From an uncultured Clostridia bacterium (lineage in GTDB: Bacteria > Bacillota > Clostridia > UBA1381): DNA of 52,658 bases. The notes beneath the pieces were generated by a model. It did not search any database. It had not been told where the DNA came from and saw nothing but the letters and a program-made list of their open reading frames with translations. The position numbers and the translations under genes are program-made. Shown here piece after piece: positions 18,401 through 25,129 of this stretch; the first letter of the stretch is position 1; each line of letters begins with the position of its first letter. The stretch is taken from positions 1 to 52,658 of the forward strand of contig CANQQS010000004.1 of the NCBI GenBank assembly GCA_947626045.1, given 5' to 3'.

Positions 18401-19366
18401 AACGGCGAGTTTATCTGCTCGTACACGAAGCCGAAGGAGTACGGTCCCGTTTACGCGTCAAGCACATACGATTCGGAAACGGGTGAAATCATAGCGAAGA
18501 TTGTAAACACCACAAGCTCCGACACGACGGTCGAGGTGAATATCGACACGCCGAGAGGCATGGGTTTTGACACCTCGGCAAAGGCGAAAACAATCACGAT
18601 GACCGCCGACACAAGCGCGGTAAACACGCTTGAAAACAAAGACAATATCGTCCCCGTCGAGGGCGAGTTCGAGGGTATAGGCAGCAGCTTCGACTATCCC
18701 GTAAAGGCAAATTCATTGAGCATCATACGCATACCGACCATGAGCGTGAACGCCGTATCTCCCCCGGGATACCAGCATCAGGCGTACATGTCGGGTTACG
18801 GCGACGGTACGTACCGCCCCGATAGTCCTGTTACGCGCGCGGAGGCTGCGGCACTCATAGCGCGTATCACGGACGGCTTTGACGACACGCACACGTACAG
18901 AATCAACCATGAATTTACCGATGTCGCGGACGATGCGTGGTATAAAAATTACGTGAACTACCTGAGCGACAAACAATATATCAGCGGCTATTCCGACGGC
19001 ACGTTCCGTCCCGACAAAACAATAACGCGCGCGGAGCTTGCGAAAATAATCTGTTCATATCTCGGTGAAGCACCCGCCGAAAACACGCTGTACACCGATA
19101 TTAAAGGACACTGGGCGGAGGGTTATATCGCGGCGCTGAGCGCGAAAGGTATTATAACGGGTTACGATGACGGCACATTCCGTCCCGACGAGCCTGTGTC
19201 GCGCGCGGAAACGGTGACGCTTGTGAACCGCGCGCTTGGACGGTTTATAGAAAACACCGACTGGTTCCCGAACGAGTTTACCGACGTTCCGAAATCACAC
19301 TGGGCGTATAAGGAATTTGTCGAGGCGGTCATACCGCATAACACAAAACAATGTCAATTAAAATAA
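15410..19366 (+). CDS. Surface-anchored GH51 alpha-L-arabinofuranosidase with LamG and SLH domains
   Basis: A 1318-residue exported enzyme that should release arabinose from arabinan or arabinoxylan side chains. The signal peptide covers about 1-25. A LamG/concanavalin-like domain spans about 30-228 (VLRYTFDNKNPLADESG; AAVDDFRVYDKALSADEI) and an Ig-like stretch about 231-308. The GH51 region starts near 313 (DIMWGLFFEDINSSADGGLY). FLRFPGGCAVEGN lies in the barrel, the acid/base is Glu644 in GIGNEQYGD and the nucleophile is Glu733 in FLGEYAS. A second lectin-like module (about 855-1010) appears to sit inside the C-terminal beta domain, which resumes at VYASSTYDSETGEIIAKIVN. Three SLH motifs (about 1120-1300) anchor it to secondary wall polymers. 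The last residues (NTKQCQLK) look unlike a normal SLH-protein end. Ribosome site AAGGAGGA. Confidence 0.9.
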   Translation: MKRRLIAVIAAAALMAGAMPAAMAANGAAEPVLRYTFDNKNPLADESGKNELKLSGGASVTDGGNTGKALTLDGADGYALLPEGILTDSFTVASWVKIDRFTAWGRVFDFGTDANNNFFFAPYSGSTARIEMKSPTGTDTVDTVQETERDWVHYAVTYENGTLNYYRNGLLADTKSNMSVKPTDIKDTLNYIGKSHYDGDAYLAAAVDDFRVYDKALSADEISAVFAEGEINPAVLLGSYTIENGALITGNTFTLPQTEGLMWSETDGLGLIDTQTGAVTHPETTAKVMLAAEYGGEKAEYTVYVAGTARSPYTVNIDASDRSKDVSDIMWGLFFEDINSSADGGLYAEMVQNRSFEIAADGNLYSWETSGDAKISTENPMNENNPTYITLGKGASITNDGYMGMSVKKDAVYSFSARVRGKADLTVSVGGASAEVKADGSDWQEVTAALTAAENASDAKLTVKNTGEAVDMDMISLIPEDTYKGHGLRKDLMEALEDMHPKFLRFPGGCAVEGNTMDVAWNWKDTVGDVSERKEMVNIWSGSDGTYQMTYGLGFYEYFQMCEDLGMEPVPILNCGLSCQVRSGGNEDENHVVPMDELQPYIDDALDLIAFANGTDESNEWVKLRKEMGHREPFNLKYIGIGNEQYGDIYFERYAEFAKQIHEKYPDINLVTTSGTASSGSNNDLAWNWINANTELADRVDEHYYESADWFRQHAYRYDDYRRDTNSKVFLGEYASKGNTWYNALCEAAFMTGLERNADVVRMASYAPMFAKYGNTQWTAANMIWFTNDDYVLTPNYYVQSLFSNNHGDYTLPTDVEMSGIPAEDYLHGGVVLGSWGTQNEFKDAHIQQNIPIEGGSGEIDVAPEGWQKGIGEWTIGSDGVIVQTSDSTGATVYNDWAAANPSMADRDYTFTVKAKKNGGGEGFQIGVAAEDGMNYYRVNVGGWGNTTAKIQHIVNGVSADVGNAAEQSYIGDVHINDGEWYDVKVEVSDYEIKAYLNGEFICSYTKPKEYGPVYASSTYDSETGEIIAKIVNTTSSDTTVEVNIDTPRGMGFDTSAKAKTITMTADTSAVNTLENKDNIVPVEGEFEGIGSSFDYPVKANSLSIIRIPTMSVNAVSPPGYQHQAYMSGYGDGTYRPDSPVTRAEAAALIARITDGFDDTHTYRINHEFTDVADDAWYKNYVNYLSDKQYISGYSDGTFRPDKTITRAELAKIICSYLGEAPAENTLYTDIKGHWAEGYIAALSAKGIITGYDDGTFRPDEPVSRAETVTLVNRALGRFIENTDWFPNEFTDVPKSHWAYKEFVEAVIPHNTKQCQLK

Positions 19367-19452
19367 AAAATTGACCCCCTGAAGGTAACGTAAAATAAAA
19401 CAATAAAGTATGTTTTCGGGGAATGGCGCAGCTTAGGCTGCGTCATTCCCCG
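19353..19452. other. Possible insertion scar with perfect hairpin downstream of the GH51 gene
   Basis: GTCAATT (19353-19359) and AATTGAC (19369-19375) form an inverted pair overlapping the end of the GH51 gene. A 15-bp stem with one G-T pair (19418-19432 / 19437-19451, tip TTAG) follows. The hairpin could end transcription but has only a weak T tract. The rest of 19367-19661 shows only a promoter (19581-19608). A degraded insertion-sequence end is possible; no transposase fragment is visible. Confidence 0.4.
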
Positions 19453-19580
19453 CTTCTGTTTGTCACCCCCCTTTTCGTTTTTTCGTCCGGAAATCTTTAG
19501 CATAGCGGTTTTTCTATGGCTACCGTTTTTAGATACAACACAACATAATCACTCTGTACTCTAATTGATGTATAATAAAC

Positions 19581-19608
19581 TTGTAATTTTTAAAAAATAT
19601 GATATAAT
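19581..19608 (+). promoter_or_regulatory. Sigma-A promoter of the lipoprotein gene
   Basis: TTGTAA (19581-19586), 16-bp spacer, TATAAT (19603-19608); ribosome site AGAGGAGGG before the gene. Confidence 0.6.
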
Positions 19609-19661
19609 TGAATTGATATGCAAGCAATATAACAAACTGTTAGAGGAGGGTATAAAGAAAT

Positions 19662-20351
19662 ATGAAACGAAAATTTATCATATTATTTATTGGCACAATC
19701 TTATTAGTTAGTTGTGGAACAAATAAAGATACATCTGATAAATACGCCGAATCTGTTCAAGAAATAGTAACGAGGTTAGAATCAAATCCTAAAAATATAG
19801 AATATGCTGATACATATACCGGAATTAAGCAAGACCCCTCTGAATCAGATGCTGAGACTTTTGTTGATTTTAAAATGCTTGAAATGGATGATGGCATTGA
19901 CGAACTTGTATGTTGGTGGGGTTCCTCTGAAACAAATTCTATTACTGTCAGTGTTTATAAATGGAACGGTGATCAATATAAAATATCGGCAACTATGAAC
20001 TTTTCTCATGGTGATCCGACAGTTAATTCGGGAGGGGAATATTTTGTACAACAAAATGGAATATATAATATATTAAGCTGGTCATCTCATAATAATTGGT
20101 TAAAGAGTTATAGCGTATTTACGTATGCAGGGGATCGCTTTGAAGAATTAGGAGGATATAATTATGCAAGAGTATTTAATGATTCGGGAGAAGCTGTATA
20201 CAATTTGTATAAATTTAACGCCGGTACTCAATCTGACGAACTTGTAATAAGTGATAGCAATAATAATGATAATGACAATACAGCTTTGAATCAATATCTT
20301 GATAACATGAATAAAGCGCGAGAAAACGCCATTGAGATTAAACGGAAATAA
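19662..20351 (+). CDS. Putative lipoprotein of unknown function
   Basis: A 229-residue protein with a short signal sequence ending in the lipobox LLVSCG, so Cys18 should be lipidated and the protein tethered outside the membrane. The mature part is acidic. It contains ELVCWWGSSETNSITVSVYK and FSHGDPTVNSGGEYFVQQNG, suggestive of a small beta-rich domain, and ends in an Asn/Asp-rich stretch (SDSNNNDNDN) followed by a short helix. I do not recognise the family. Composition is markedly AT-richer than the genes on either side, and the gene has its own promoter and terminator. That and the nearby scar-like sequence suggest acquisition as a single gene. Confidence 0.8.
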   Translation: MKRKFIILFIGTILLVSCGTNKDTSDKYAESVQEIVTRLESNPKNIEYADTYTGIKQDPSESDAETFVDFKMLEMDDGIDELVCWWGSSETNSITVSVYKWNGDQYKISATMNFSHGDPTVNSGGEYFVQQNGIYNILSWSSHNNWLKSYSVFTYAGDRFEELGGYNYARVFNDSGEAVYNLYKFNAGTQSDELVISDSNNNDNDNTALNQYLDNMNKARENAIEIKRK

Positions 20352-20416
20352 GGGTATAATTCTTATAAAATTTATGGTGTGCAAGTGTGGTTGCCTAATT
20401 GGCAATATATGAAAAG

Positions 20417-20447
20417 GCATATCGCAATTCAAGCGATATGCTTTTTT
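20417..20447 (+). terminator. Rho-independent terminator of the lipoprotein gene
   Basis: Stem GCATATCGC / GCGATATGC with a 7-nt loop, followed by TTTTTT. It faces murC, which ends on the other strand at 20523. Confidence 0.85.
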
Positions 20448-20522
20448 GTGTCCTGTCCGACAGCCTGTTATAAAATGATTGATTACACTGTCTTATGTCA
20501 TGCTATCGGTGGGGTTATTTTT

Positions 20523-21914
20523 TTATTCAACAATCATTTCATCTATATTCACAACGTCGCCCGCGCCCATTGTAAACACAATGTCGCCTTCTTTGACATT
20601 TTCCTTGAGGTACTTCGCGATGTCCTCAAACCTGTCGATATACGACGCGTTTACGCCGCGCGCCTTAATTTCCGCCGCGAGGTTTTCGGGCTTTGTAACG
20701 CCGTCGTCCTTTTCACGCGCAGCGTATATGTGCGTCAATATGAGTTCGTCCGCATTGTCGAACGCCTCGGTAAACTCCTTCCACAGCGTCCGCGTCCTCG
20801 AATACGTGTGCGGCTGGAACACGCAGACTATTCTGTCATGCGGGAATTTTTTCGCCGCCCTGAGCGTCGCGGCAATTTCGGTCGGGTGATGCGCGTAATC
20901 GTCGATCACGACCGCGCCGTTTACAAAGCCTTTCTTTTCAAACCGGCGGTGAGTGCCCTTGAACGTTTCTATTCCCTTTGCCGCCTTTTCCGCGTCAACG
21001 CCCGACAGTCCGCACACCGCTATCGTCGCGACGGCGTTTAATATGTTGTGGTCGCCCGGCACGTTAAGGCTTATATGACACACCTTATCTCCGTTTTTCA
21101 TCACGTCGAACGACGGAAAACCGGCGTGGTACGTTATATTCGCGGGGTAATAGTCGTTATTTTCCGACATTCCGTAGGTGATAATATCAAGGTCGTCCGC
21201 GCCCTTTAACGCGTCCTGTACGTTTTTATCGTCACCCATAGCCACAACGCTGCCGACGCCCTTCGTAAGATACGCGAACTTACGGAAGCTGTCCTTTATC
21301 ATATCTATACCGGTGAAAAAGTCGAGGTGATCCTCTTCGATGTTTGTGATAAGCGCGATTGTGGGATAGAATTTCAAAAAGCTGTTCGTATATTCACACG
21401 CCTCGGTGACAAAATAATCGTCGCTGCCCGTCTTTATATTTCCGCCGATAAGGTCAAGCTCGCCGCCGACGCTTATTGTGGGATCAAGCCCCGCGCCTAT
21501 GAGCGCGTGCGCGAGCATCGAGGTCGTCGTGGTTTTGCCGTGCGTGCCGCTCACGCCCACCGCGTGGTGGTACTTCTTCATCACCGCGCCGAGAAACTCC
21601 GCGCGGTCGATCACGCGCTTGTTTAAGCCGCGCGCGAGAATCATTTCGGGGTTATCCTCCTTTGCCGCCGCGGTGTGCACGACTACCGCCGCGCCCCTTA
21701 CGCCCTTATCGTTCACCGCGCCCACGCCGTAGACAATATCCGCGCCCATATCGGCAAGCTTATCGGTTATCGCGCTTTCGTGCCAGTCCGAGCCGGTAAC
21801 GCTGTACCCCGCCTGAATTGCTATCTGCGCCAGACCGCTCATGCTTATGCCGCCTATGCCTATAAAATGTATCCCGTCGTTTTCGGAAAGCTCCGACAAC
21901 ATAAATCTTTCCAT
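20523..21914 (-). CDS. murC: UDP-N-acetylmuramate-L-alanine ligase
   Basis: Adds L-alanine to UDP-MurNAc with ATP, the first amino acid step of peptidoglycan synthesis in the cytoplasm. About 463 residues. The N-terminal Rossmann motif is IHFIGIGGISMSG. The central ATPase P loop is GVSGTHGKTTTTSM, with TNIEEDHLDFF nearby. The C-terminal domain includes VIDDYAHHPTEIAATL and QPHTYSRT. Start placed at 21914 (MERFML...) because AAAGGAG lies just upstream and the promoter at 21957-21985 puts transcription start downstream of the longer candidate start at 21998. Convergent with the lipoprotein gene and divergent from spoVG. Confidence 0.97.
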   Translation of the reverse strand: MERFMLSELSENDGIHFIGIGGISMSGLAQIAIQAGYSVTGSDWHESAITDKLADMGADIVYGVGAVNDKGVRGAAVVVHTAAAKEDNPEMILARGLNKRVIDRAEFLGAVMKKYHHAVGVSGTHGKTTTTSMLAHALIGAGLDPTISVGGELDLIGGNIKTGSDDYFVTEACEYTNSFLKFYPTIALITNIEEDHLDFFTGIDMIKDSFRKFAYLTKGVGSVVAMGDDKNVQDALKGADDLDIITYGMSENNDYYPANITYHAGFPSFDVMKNGDKVCHISLNVPGDHNILNAVATIAVCGLSGVDAEKAAKGIETFKGTHRRFEKKGFVNGAVVIDDYAHHPTEIAATLRAAKKFPHDRIVCVFQPHTYSRTRTLWKEFTEAFDNADELILTHIYAAREKDDGVTKPENLAAEIKARGVNASYIDRFEDIAKYLKENVKEGDIVFTMGAGDVVNIDEMIVE

Positions 21915-21956
21915 GAAAAAACTCCTTTTGCAATACGTTAAATACCTATTAAATCT

Positions 21957-21985
21957 ATTATACACCTCAAAAACATAATTGAAAA
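21957..21985 (-). promoter_or_regulatory. Sigma-A promoter of murC
   Basis: On the minus strand: TTTTCA (21985-21980), 17-bp spacer, TATAAT (21962-21957). The -10 is perfect and the -35 weak. Confidence 0.6.
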
Positions 21986-22064
21986 CCCCTTTTATCAAAT
22001 TTTAGAAAATTTACGCAAAAAACGGCTTTTTTATTGATTTTGCGACTAAATATCAGCAAAATGC

Positions 22065-22093
22065 TTGACAAATCGCAATTTTTACAGTATCAT
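22065..22093 (+). promoter_or_regulatory. Sigma-A promoter of spoVG
   Basis: TTGACA (22065-22070), 17-bp spacer, TATCAT (22088-22093). This looks like a housekeeping promoter rather than a sigma-H one. Confidence 0.8.
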
Positions 22094-22131
22094 AAACTTA
22101 GGCAGAAATATGTCGAAGGGTGGTGAAACAC

Positions 22132-22413
22132 ATGGAAATCACAGATATCAGGATTAAGAAGGTTACCGGCGAAAGCAAGATGAAAGCGGTTGCTTCCGTA
22201 ACGTTCGACAATGCGTTCGCAGTTCATGATGTGAAGGTTATTGAAGGTCCCGAAAAGTTATTTGTGGCAATGCCTAGCAGAAGAACTCCGGACGGAGAAT
22301 ACAGAGACATTGCTCATCCTATCAACAGTGACATGCGTGCAATGCTTGAAAGCCGAGTTTTGGCGGCGTACGACGCGATAGAAGATGAGCCAGAAATCAC
22401 CGAGGAAGCATAA
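22132..22413 (+). CDS. spoVG: SpoVG family RNA/DNA-binding regulator
   Basis: A 93-residue protein recognised by the family's characteristic N-terminus MEITDIRIKKV, then ASVTFDNAFAVHDVKVIEG, FVAMPSRRTPDGEYRDIAHP and INSDMR. SpoVG binds nucleic acids and modulates septation, sporulation and surface or capsule genes in Firmicutes. The ATG at 22132 is chosen because the upstream in-frame GTG at 22120 lies within the ribosome site GGTGGTGA. It is a single-gene unit with its own promoter and terminator. The acidic tail (EDEPEITEEA) is typical. Confidence 0.96.
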   Translation: MEITDIRIKKVTGESKMKAVASVTFDNAFAVHDVKVIEGPEKLFVAMPSRRTPDGEYRDIAHPINSDMRAMLESRVLAAYDAIEDEPEITEEA

Positions 22414-22440
22414 TATATTTTAACATAATTCATATAAAAT

Positions 22441-22468
22441 AAAAGCGTTTCACCGAGAAACGCTTTTT
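22441..22468 (+). terminator. Rho-independent terminator of spoVG
   Basis: Stem AAAAGCGTTTC / GAAACGCTTTT with a 5-nt loop and a T run. Confidence 0.9.
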
Positions 22469-22478
22469 TAAATTCCTC

Positions 22479-22507
22479 TTGTTATCGCGGCGGAAATACT
22501 GTATAAT
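22479..22507 (+). promoter_or_regulatory. Sigma-A promoter of the CAP-domain gene
   Basis: TTGTTA (22479-22484), 17-bp spacer, TATAAT (22502-22507), immediately after the spoVG terminator. Confidence 0.75.
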
Positions 22508-22527
22508 AGAATACGGAAGTGATGAAA

Positions 22528-23343
22528 ATGAAAAAGAAAATCCTGATCGCGGCTATGGCAGTAAGCATGGCGTTTCCTGTCGTGTGCCGCGCGGAGGACG
22601 ATATAAGGGTGTACCTCGACGGCGCGCGTCTTGAATTTGACGCAGCGCCCGTAATACGCGACAATTCCGCGCTCGTGCCGTTTCGGAAAATATTCGAATC
22701 GCTCGGCATGGAGGTCGGCTGGAACGGCGAAGCGCACACAGGCACGGCGCAGAAAGACGGTCTTGCAATTTCTGTAGTAACGGACAGTAACGTCATGCGC
22801 GTAAACGGAAAAGACGTAAATCTTATAACGCCGCCGATAATTATGAGCGAGCGCATACTTGTTCCGCTCAGGGCAGTATCGGAGGCGGCGGGTGCGGACG
22901 TTTTGTGGGACGGCGATGCGCGGACGGTTACAATAACGTCGGAGGAAGCGCTGCTTGAAAACGCAAGACGCGAGGTTCTCGCGCTCACAAACGCCGAGCG
23001 CGCCAAATACGGACTCAATCCGCTCACGCTCGACGACAGACTAACGGCGGCGGCTGACGCGCACTGCGACGACATGATTTTGCGCGGCTATTTCGACCAC
23101 GTAAACCCCGACGGCAAATCCCCCGCTGACAGACTTAACGACGCAGGCATAGATTATATGATGATGGGCGAAAACATAGCCGCCGGTCAGAGAAGCGCGG
23201 AGGAAGTTATGACAGACTGGATGAACAGCGAGGGTCACCGCGAGAATATATTCAATCCCGACTACAAATCCATCGGCATAGGCGTTCGGCGCGGCGGCGA
23301 GTACCACATGTACTGGGCGCAGGAATTTGCGCGTTTTAAATAA
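22528..23343 (+). CDS. Secreted CAP (SCP/YkwD-like) domain protein with copper-amine-oxidase-N-like domain
   Basis: A 271-residue exported protein. The signal peptide MKKKILIAAMAVSMAFPVVCRA is followed by a copper amine oxidase N-terminal-like domain (about 25-135: VYLDGARLEFDAAPVIRDNSA, LVPFRKIFESLGMEVGWNG, LVPLRAVSEAAGADVLWDG). Despite its name this module is a common surface domain in Clostridia, not an oxidase. The C-terminal CAP domain (about 145-271) has LTNAERAKYGLNPLTLDDRL, YFDHVNPDGKSP, GENIAAG and W.NSEGHRENI with the family's His and Glu positions. The start at 22528 is set by GGAAG 8 nt upstream. The role is probably extracellular; substrates of bacterial CAP proteins are largely unknown. 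Confidence 0.92.
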   Translation: MKKKILIAAMAVSMAFPVVCRAEDDIRVYLDGARLEFDAAPVIRDNSALVPFRKIFESLGMEVGWNGEAHTGTAQKDGLAISVVTDSNVMRVNGKDVNLITPPIIMSERILVPLRAVSEAAGADVLWDGDARTVTITSEEALLENARREVLALTNAERAKYGLNPLTLDDRLTAAADAHCDDMILRGYFDHVNPDGKSPADRLNDAGIDYMMMGENIAAGQRSAEEVMTDWMNSEGHRENIFNPDYKSIGIGVRRGGEYHMYWAQEFARFK

Positions 23344-23358
23344 ATTTTGAAAAATATA

Positions 23359-23387
23359 TTGACACATATCGCATATAGTGATAGTAT
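23359..23387 (+). promoter_or_regulatory. Sigma-A promoter of the lysine riboswitch-asd transcript
   Basis: TTGACA (23359-23364), 17-bp spacer, TAGTAT (23382-23387). The predicted transcript start is near 23394, about 14 nt before the aptamer. Confidence 0.75.
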
Positions 23388-23407
23388 TATATAGAAAAGA
23401 AAAAGCA

Positions 23408-23592
23408 GTGATAGAGGCGCGTTTTCGTATCAGTACGCTTTATGAGGCATGCAGCTGCCGTCGATTAAAGCCGAAAGGACAAAACGCCGAAGCGGAAATA
23501 TTGACTGCGCGTATTTCCCGCTGGGCATGCCGTTAAGAGCGGTATGACTGTCATTTGAGCCGCTTAAGGCGGCAAAAGTGTTGAGCTATCGT
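23408..23592 (+). promoter_or_regulatory. Lysine riboswitch (L box)
   Basis: Typical L-box landmarks in order: GTGATAGAGGCGCG at the 5' side, AGTA and GAGG in the first helices, GCCGAAAGGA, AACGCCGAAGCGGAAA, and CTGGGCATGCC. It closes with TTGAGCTATC, whose CTATC pairs with GATAG (23410-23414) to form P1. A terminator follows at 23622 and asd after it, so lysine binding should reduce expression of the asd-dapA-dapB operon. Identified by eye from the L-box consensus and gene context. Confidence 0.93.
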
Positions 23593-23621
23593 CGTTTTGC
23601 AGATACAATACGCAAAATATG

Positions 23622-23647
23622 GCAGCAGCTCAGTCTGCTGCTTTTTT
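23622..23647 (+). terminator. Riboswitch-controlled terminator upstream of asd
   Basis: Stem GCAGCAG / CTGCTGC with a 6-nt loop and TTTTTT. The segment between aptamer and terminator contains TTTTGC and GCAAAA, which can pair with each other or partly with aptamer sequences, as expected of an expression platform. Confidence 0.88.
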
Positions 23648-23674
23648 AAACTAAAAATAAAAGGGAGTTTTAGA

Positions 23675-24778
23675 ATGAAGGACAATTACAAGGTAGGTAT
23701 TATAGGCGCGACGGGTATGGTGGGACAGCGTTTCATAACGCTTCTGCACGACCACCCGTGGTACACGATAGAGGTTCTCGCGGCTTCGCCGAGAAGCGCA
23801 GGCAAATCGTATAAGGACGCTGTCGGCGCGAAGTGGGCTATGAAAGAGGAAATTCCCGCGAGCGTCGCCGATATGGTGGTAATGGACGCGACCGGCGACG
23901 TTGAGAAAATTGCGTCAATGGTGGACTTTGTGTTCTGCGCGGTCGATATGAAAAAGGACGAAATAAAGGCTTTGGAGGAGCGTTACGCGAAGGCGGAGTG
24001 CCCGGTCGTTTCAAACAACTCGGCGCACAGACACACTCCCGATGTGCCGATGATCATACCAGAGATAAATCCGCAGCATATCGAGATAATTCCGGCGCAG
24101 AGAAAGCGGCTCGGCACGAAGCGCGGATTTGTGGCGGTCAAGTCGAACTGCTCGCTGCAGTCGTACCTGCCCGCGATGGCGGTCATAAATCAAAAATACC
24201 CGATAGACCACGCGCTTGTTACGACATATCAGGCAATTTCCGGCGCGGGCAAGACGTTTGAGACGTGGCAGGAAATGGTCGATAACCTCATTCCGTATAT
24301 CGGCGGCGAGGAGATGAAGTCGGAGGTCGAGCCTAATAAGATTTTGGGCAAGATAGAGGGCGGCGAAATTGTTCCGTCAACGGAGCTGCAGATAGAGTGC
24401 CAGACGTACCGCGTACCCGTTTCGGACGGTCACACGGCGGCGATATTCTTCTCGTTCAAGGACGGCGTGAATAAGCCGTCGGTTGAGGAGATTGAGAATA
24501 TGTGGCGCGAGTTCAAGGGCGTTCCGCAGGAGTTAAATTTGCCGCACGCGCCGAAGCAGTTTATTCATGTTTACACCGAAGCCGAAAATCCCGACCAACC
24601 GCAGATTAAGACGGCGCGCGAGATCGACGGCGGCATGGCGATAAGCTGCGGCAGACTCAGAGAGTCAACGCAGTACGATTATAAAATGGTTTCAATGAGC
24701 CATAATACATTAAGAGGCGCAGCCGGCGGCGCGGTGTTGTTGGCGGAGCTGCTGACGGCGAAGGGATACATGGATTAA
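23675..24778 (+). CDS. asd: Aspartate-semialdehyde dehydrogenase
   Basis: NADPH-dependent reduction of aspartyl phosphate to aspartate semialdehyde, the branch point to lysine/diaminopimelate, threonine and methionine. 367 residues. The N-terminal nucleotide-binding motif is VGIIGATGMVGQRF, SNNSAHR is present, and the catalytic Cys lies in VKSNCSLQSY. The length and the KSNCSLQ context match the archaeal/fungal-type branch of the family rather than the short proteobacterial form. The start at 23675 follows AAGGGAG; the frame stays open upstream, but that part lies within the riboswitch terminator. First gene of the lysine operon; a repeat block of about 350 bp separates it from dapA. Confidence 0.96.
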   Translation: MKDNYKVGIIGATGMVGQRFITLLHDHPWYTIEVLAASPRSAGKSYKDAVGAKWAMKEEIPASVADMVVMDATGDVEKIASMVDFVFCAVDMKKDEIKALEERYAKAECPVVSNNSAHRHTPDVPMIIPEINPQHIEIIPAQRKRLGTKRGFVAVKSNCSLQSYLPAMAVINQKYPIDHALVTTYQAISGAGKTFETWQEMVDNLIPYIGGEEMKSEVEPNKILGKIEGGEIVPSTELQIECQTYRVPVSDGHTAAIFFSFKDGVNKPSVEEIENMWREFKGVPQELNLPHAPKQFIHVYTEAENPDQPQIKTAREIDGGMAISCGRLRESTQYDYKMVSMSHNTLRGAAGGAVLLAELLTAKGYMD

Positions 24779-24850
24779 GGTAAGGTGTCACACGGGAATA
24801 GGTAACCCCGTATGACCCCCTCTATGAGGGGCGAAAACCATACCCCGCAA

Positions 24851-24973
24851 GACCCCCTCTCCGAGGGGGTCAAAAGCCGGCAACGGCTTTTGGGGGGTGT
24901 CATTATTGGGGAATTAGTCATATACACCCCCCTAAACTTGCAAGCAAGTTTAGACCCCCTCGGAGAGGGGGTC
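24851..24973. repeat. Family D: large symmetric palindrome inside the lysine operon
   Basis: A 123-bp element with mirror layout: hairpin GACCCCCTC-TCC-GAGGGGGTC, hairpin AAAAGCCG-GCAA-CGGCTTTT, GGGGGGTGT, AT-rich centre, ACACCCCCC, hairpin TAAACTTG-CAAG-CAAGTTTA, hairpin GACCCCCTC-GGA-GAGGGGGTC. The outer parts pair across the centre as well. A partial relative (GACCCCCTCTATGAGGGG) lies just before at about 24814. Confidence 0.85.
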
Positions 24974-24977
24974 ATAT

Positions 24978-25096
24978 GTAGGGGACGGCGCCCTCGACAG
25001 CCCGTTCCCGTAGGGGCGACCATTGGTCGCCCGCGGGCGGCGAATCGCCGCCCCTACGATAGACGATTTTAAAACACACGGGCGCCCCGACGTCCC
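24978..25096. repeat. Palindromic repeat families R and A, composite copy
   Basis: A GTAGGGGACGGCGCCCTCGA arm ending CAGCCCG is followed by GGGGCGACCATTGGTCGCCC, then GGGCGGCGAATCGCCGCCC, and finally GGGCGCCCCGACGTCCC. These are pieces of the R and A units in mosaic order. They complete the gene-free interval 24779-25129. Confidence 0.8.
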
Positions 25097-25129
25097 GCAT
25101 AACATAATAAATCAATAGGAGGATATAAA

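Noticed and set aside
20379-21041. Plus-strand frame of 220 codons opposite murC
   Set aside because: Antisense to conserved murC residues and starts in the lipoprotein terminator region; no initiation signal.
22065-22093. Sigma-H promoter for spoVG, as in Bacillus
   Set aside because: The hexamers TTGACA and TATCAT with 17-bp spacing fit sigma-A.
23597-23674. N-terminal extension of asd
   Set aside because: It covers the riboswitch expression platform and terminator; the ATG at 23675 has a good ribosome site and begins the family sequence.
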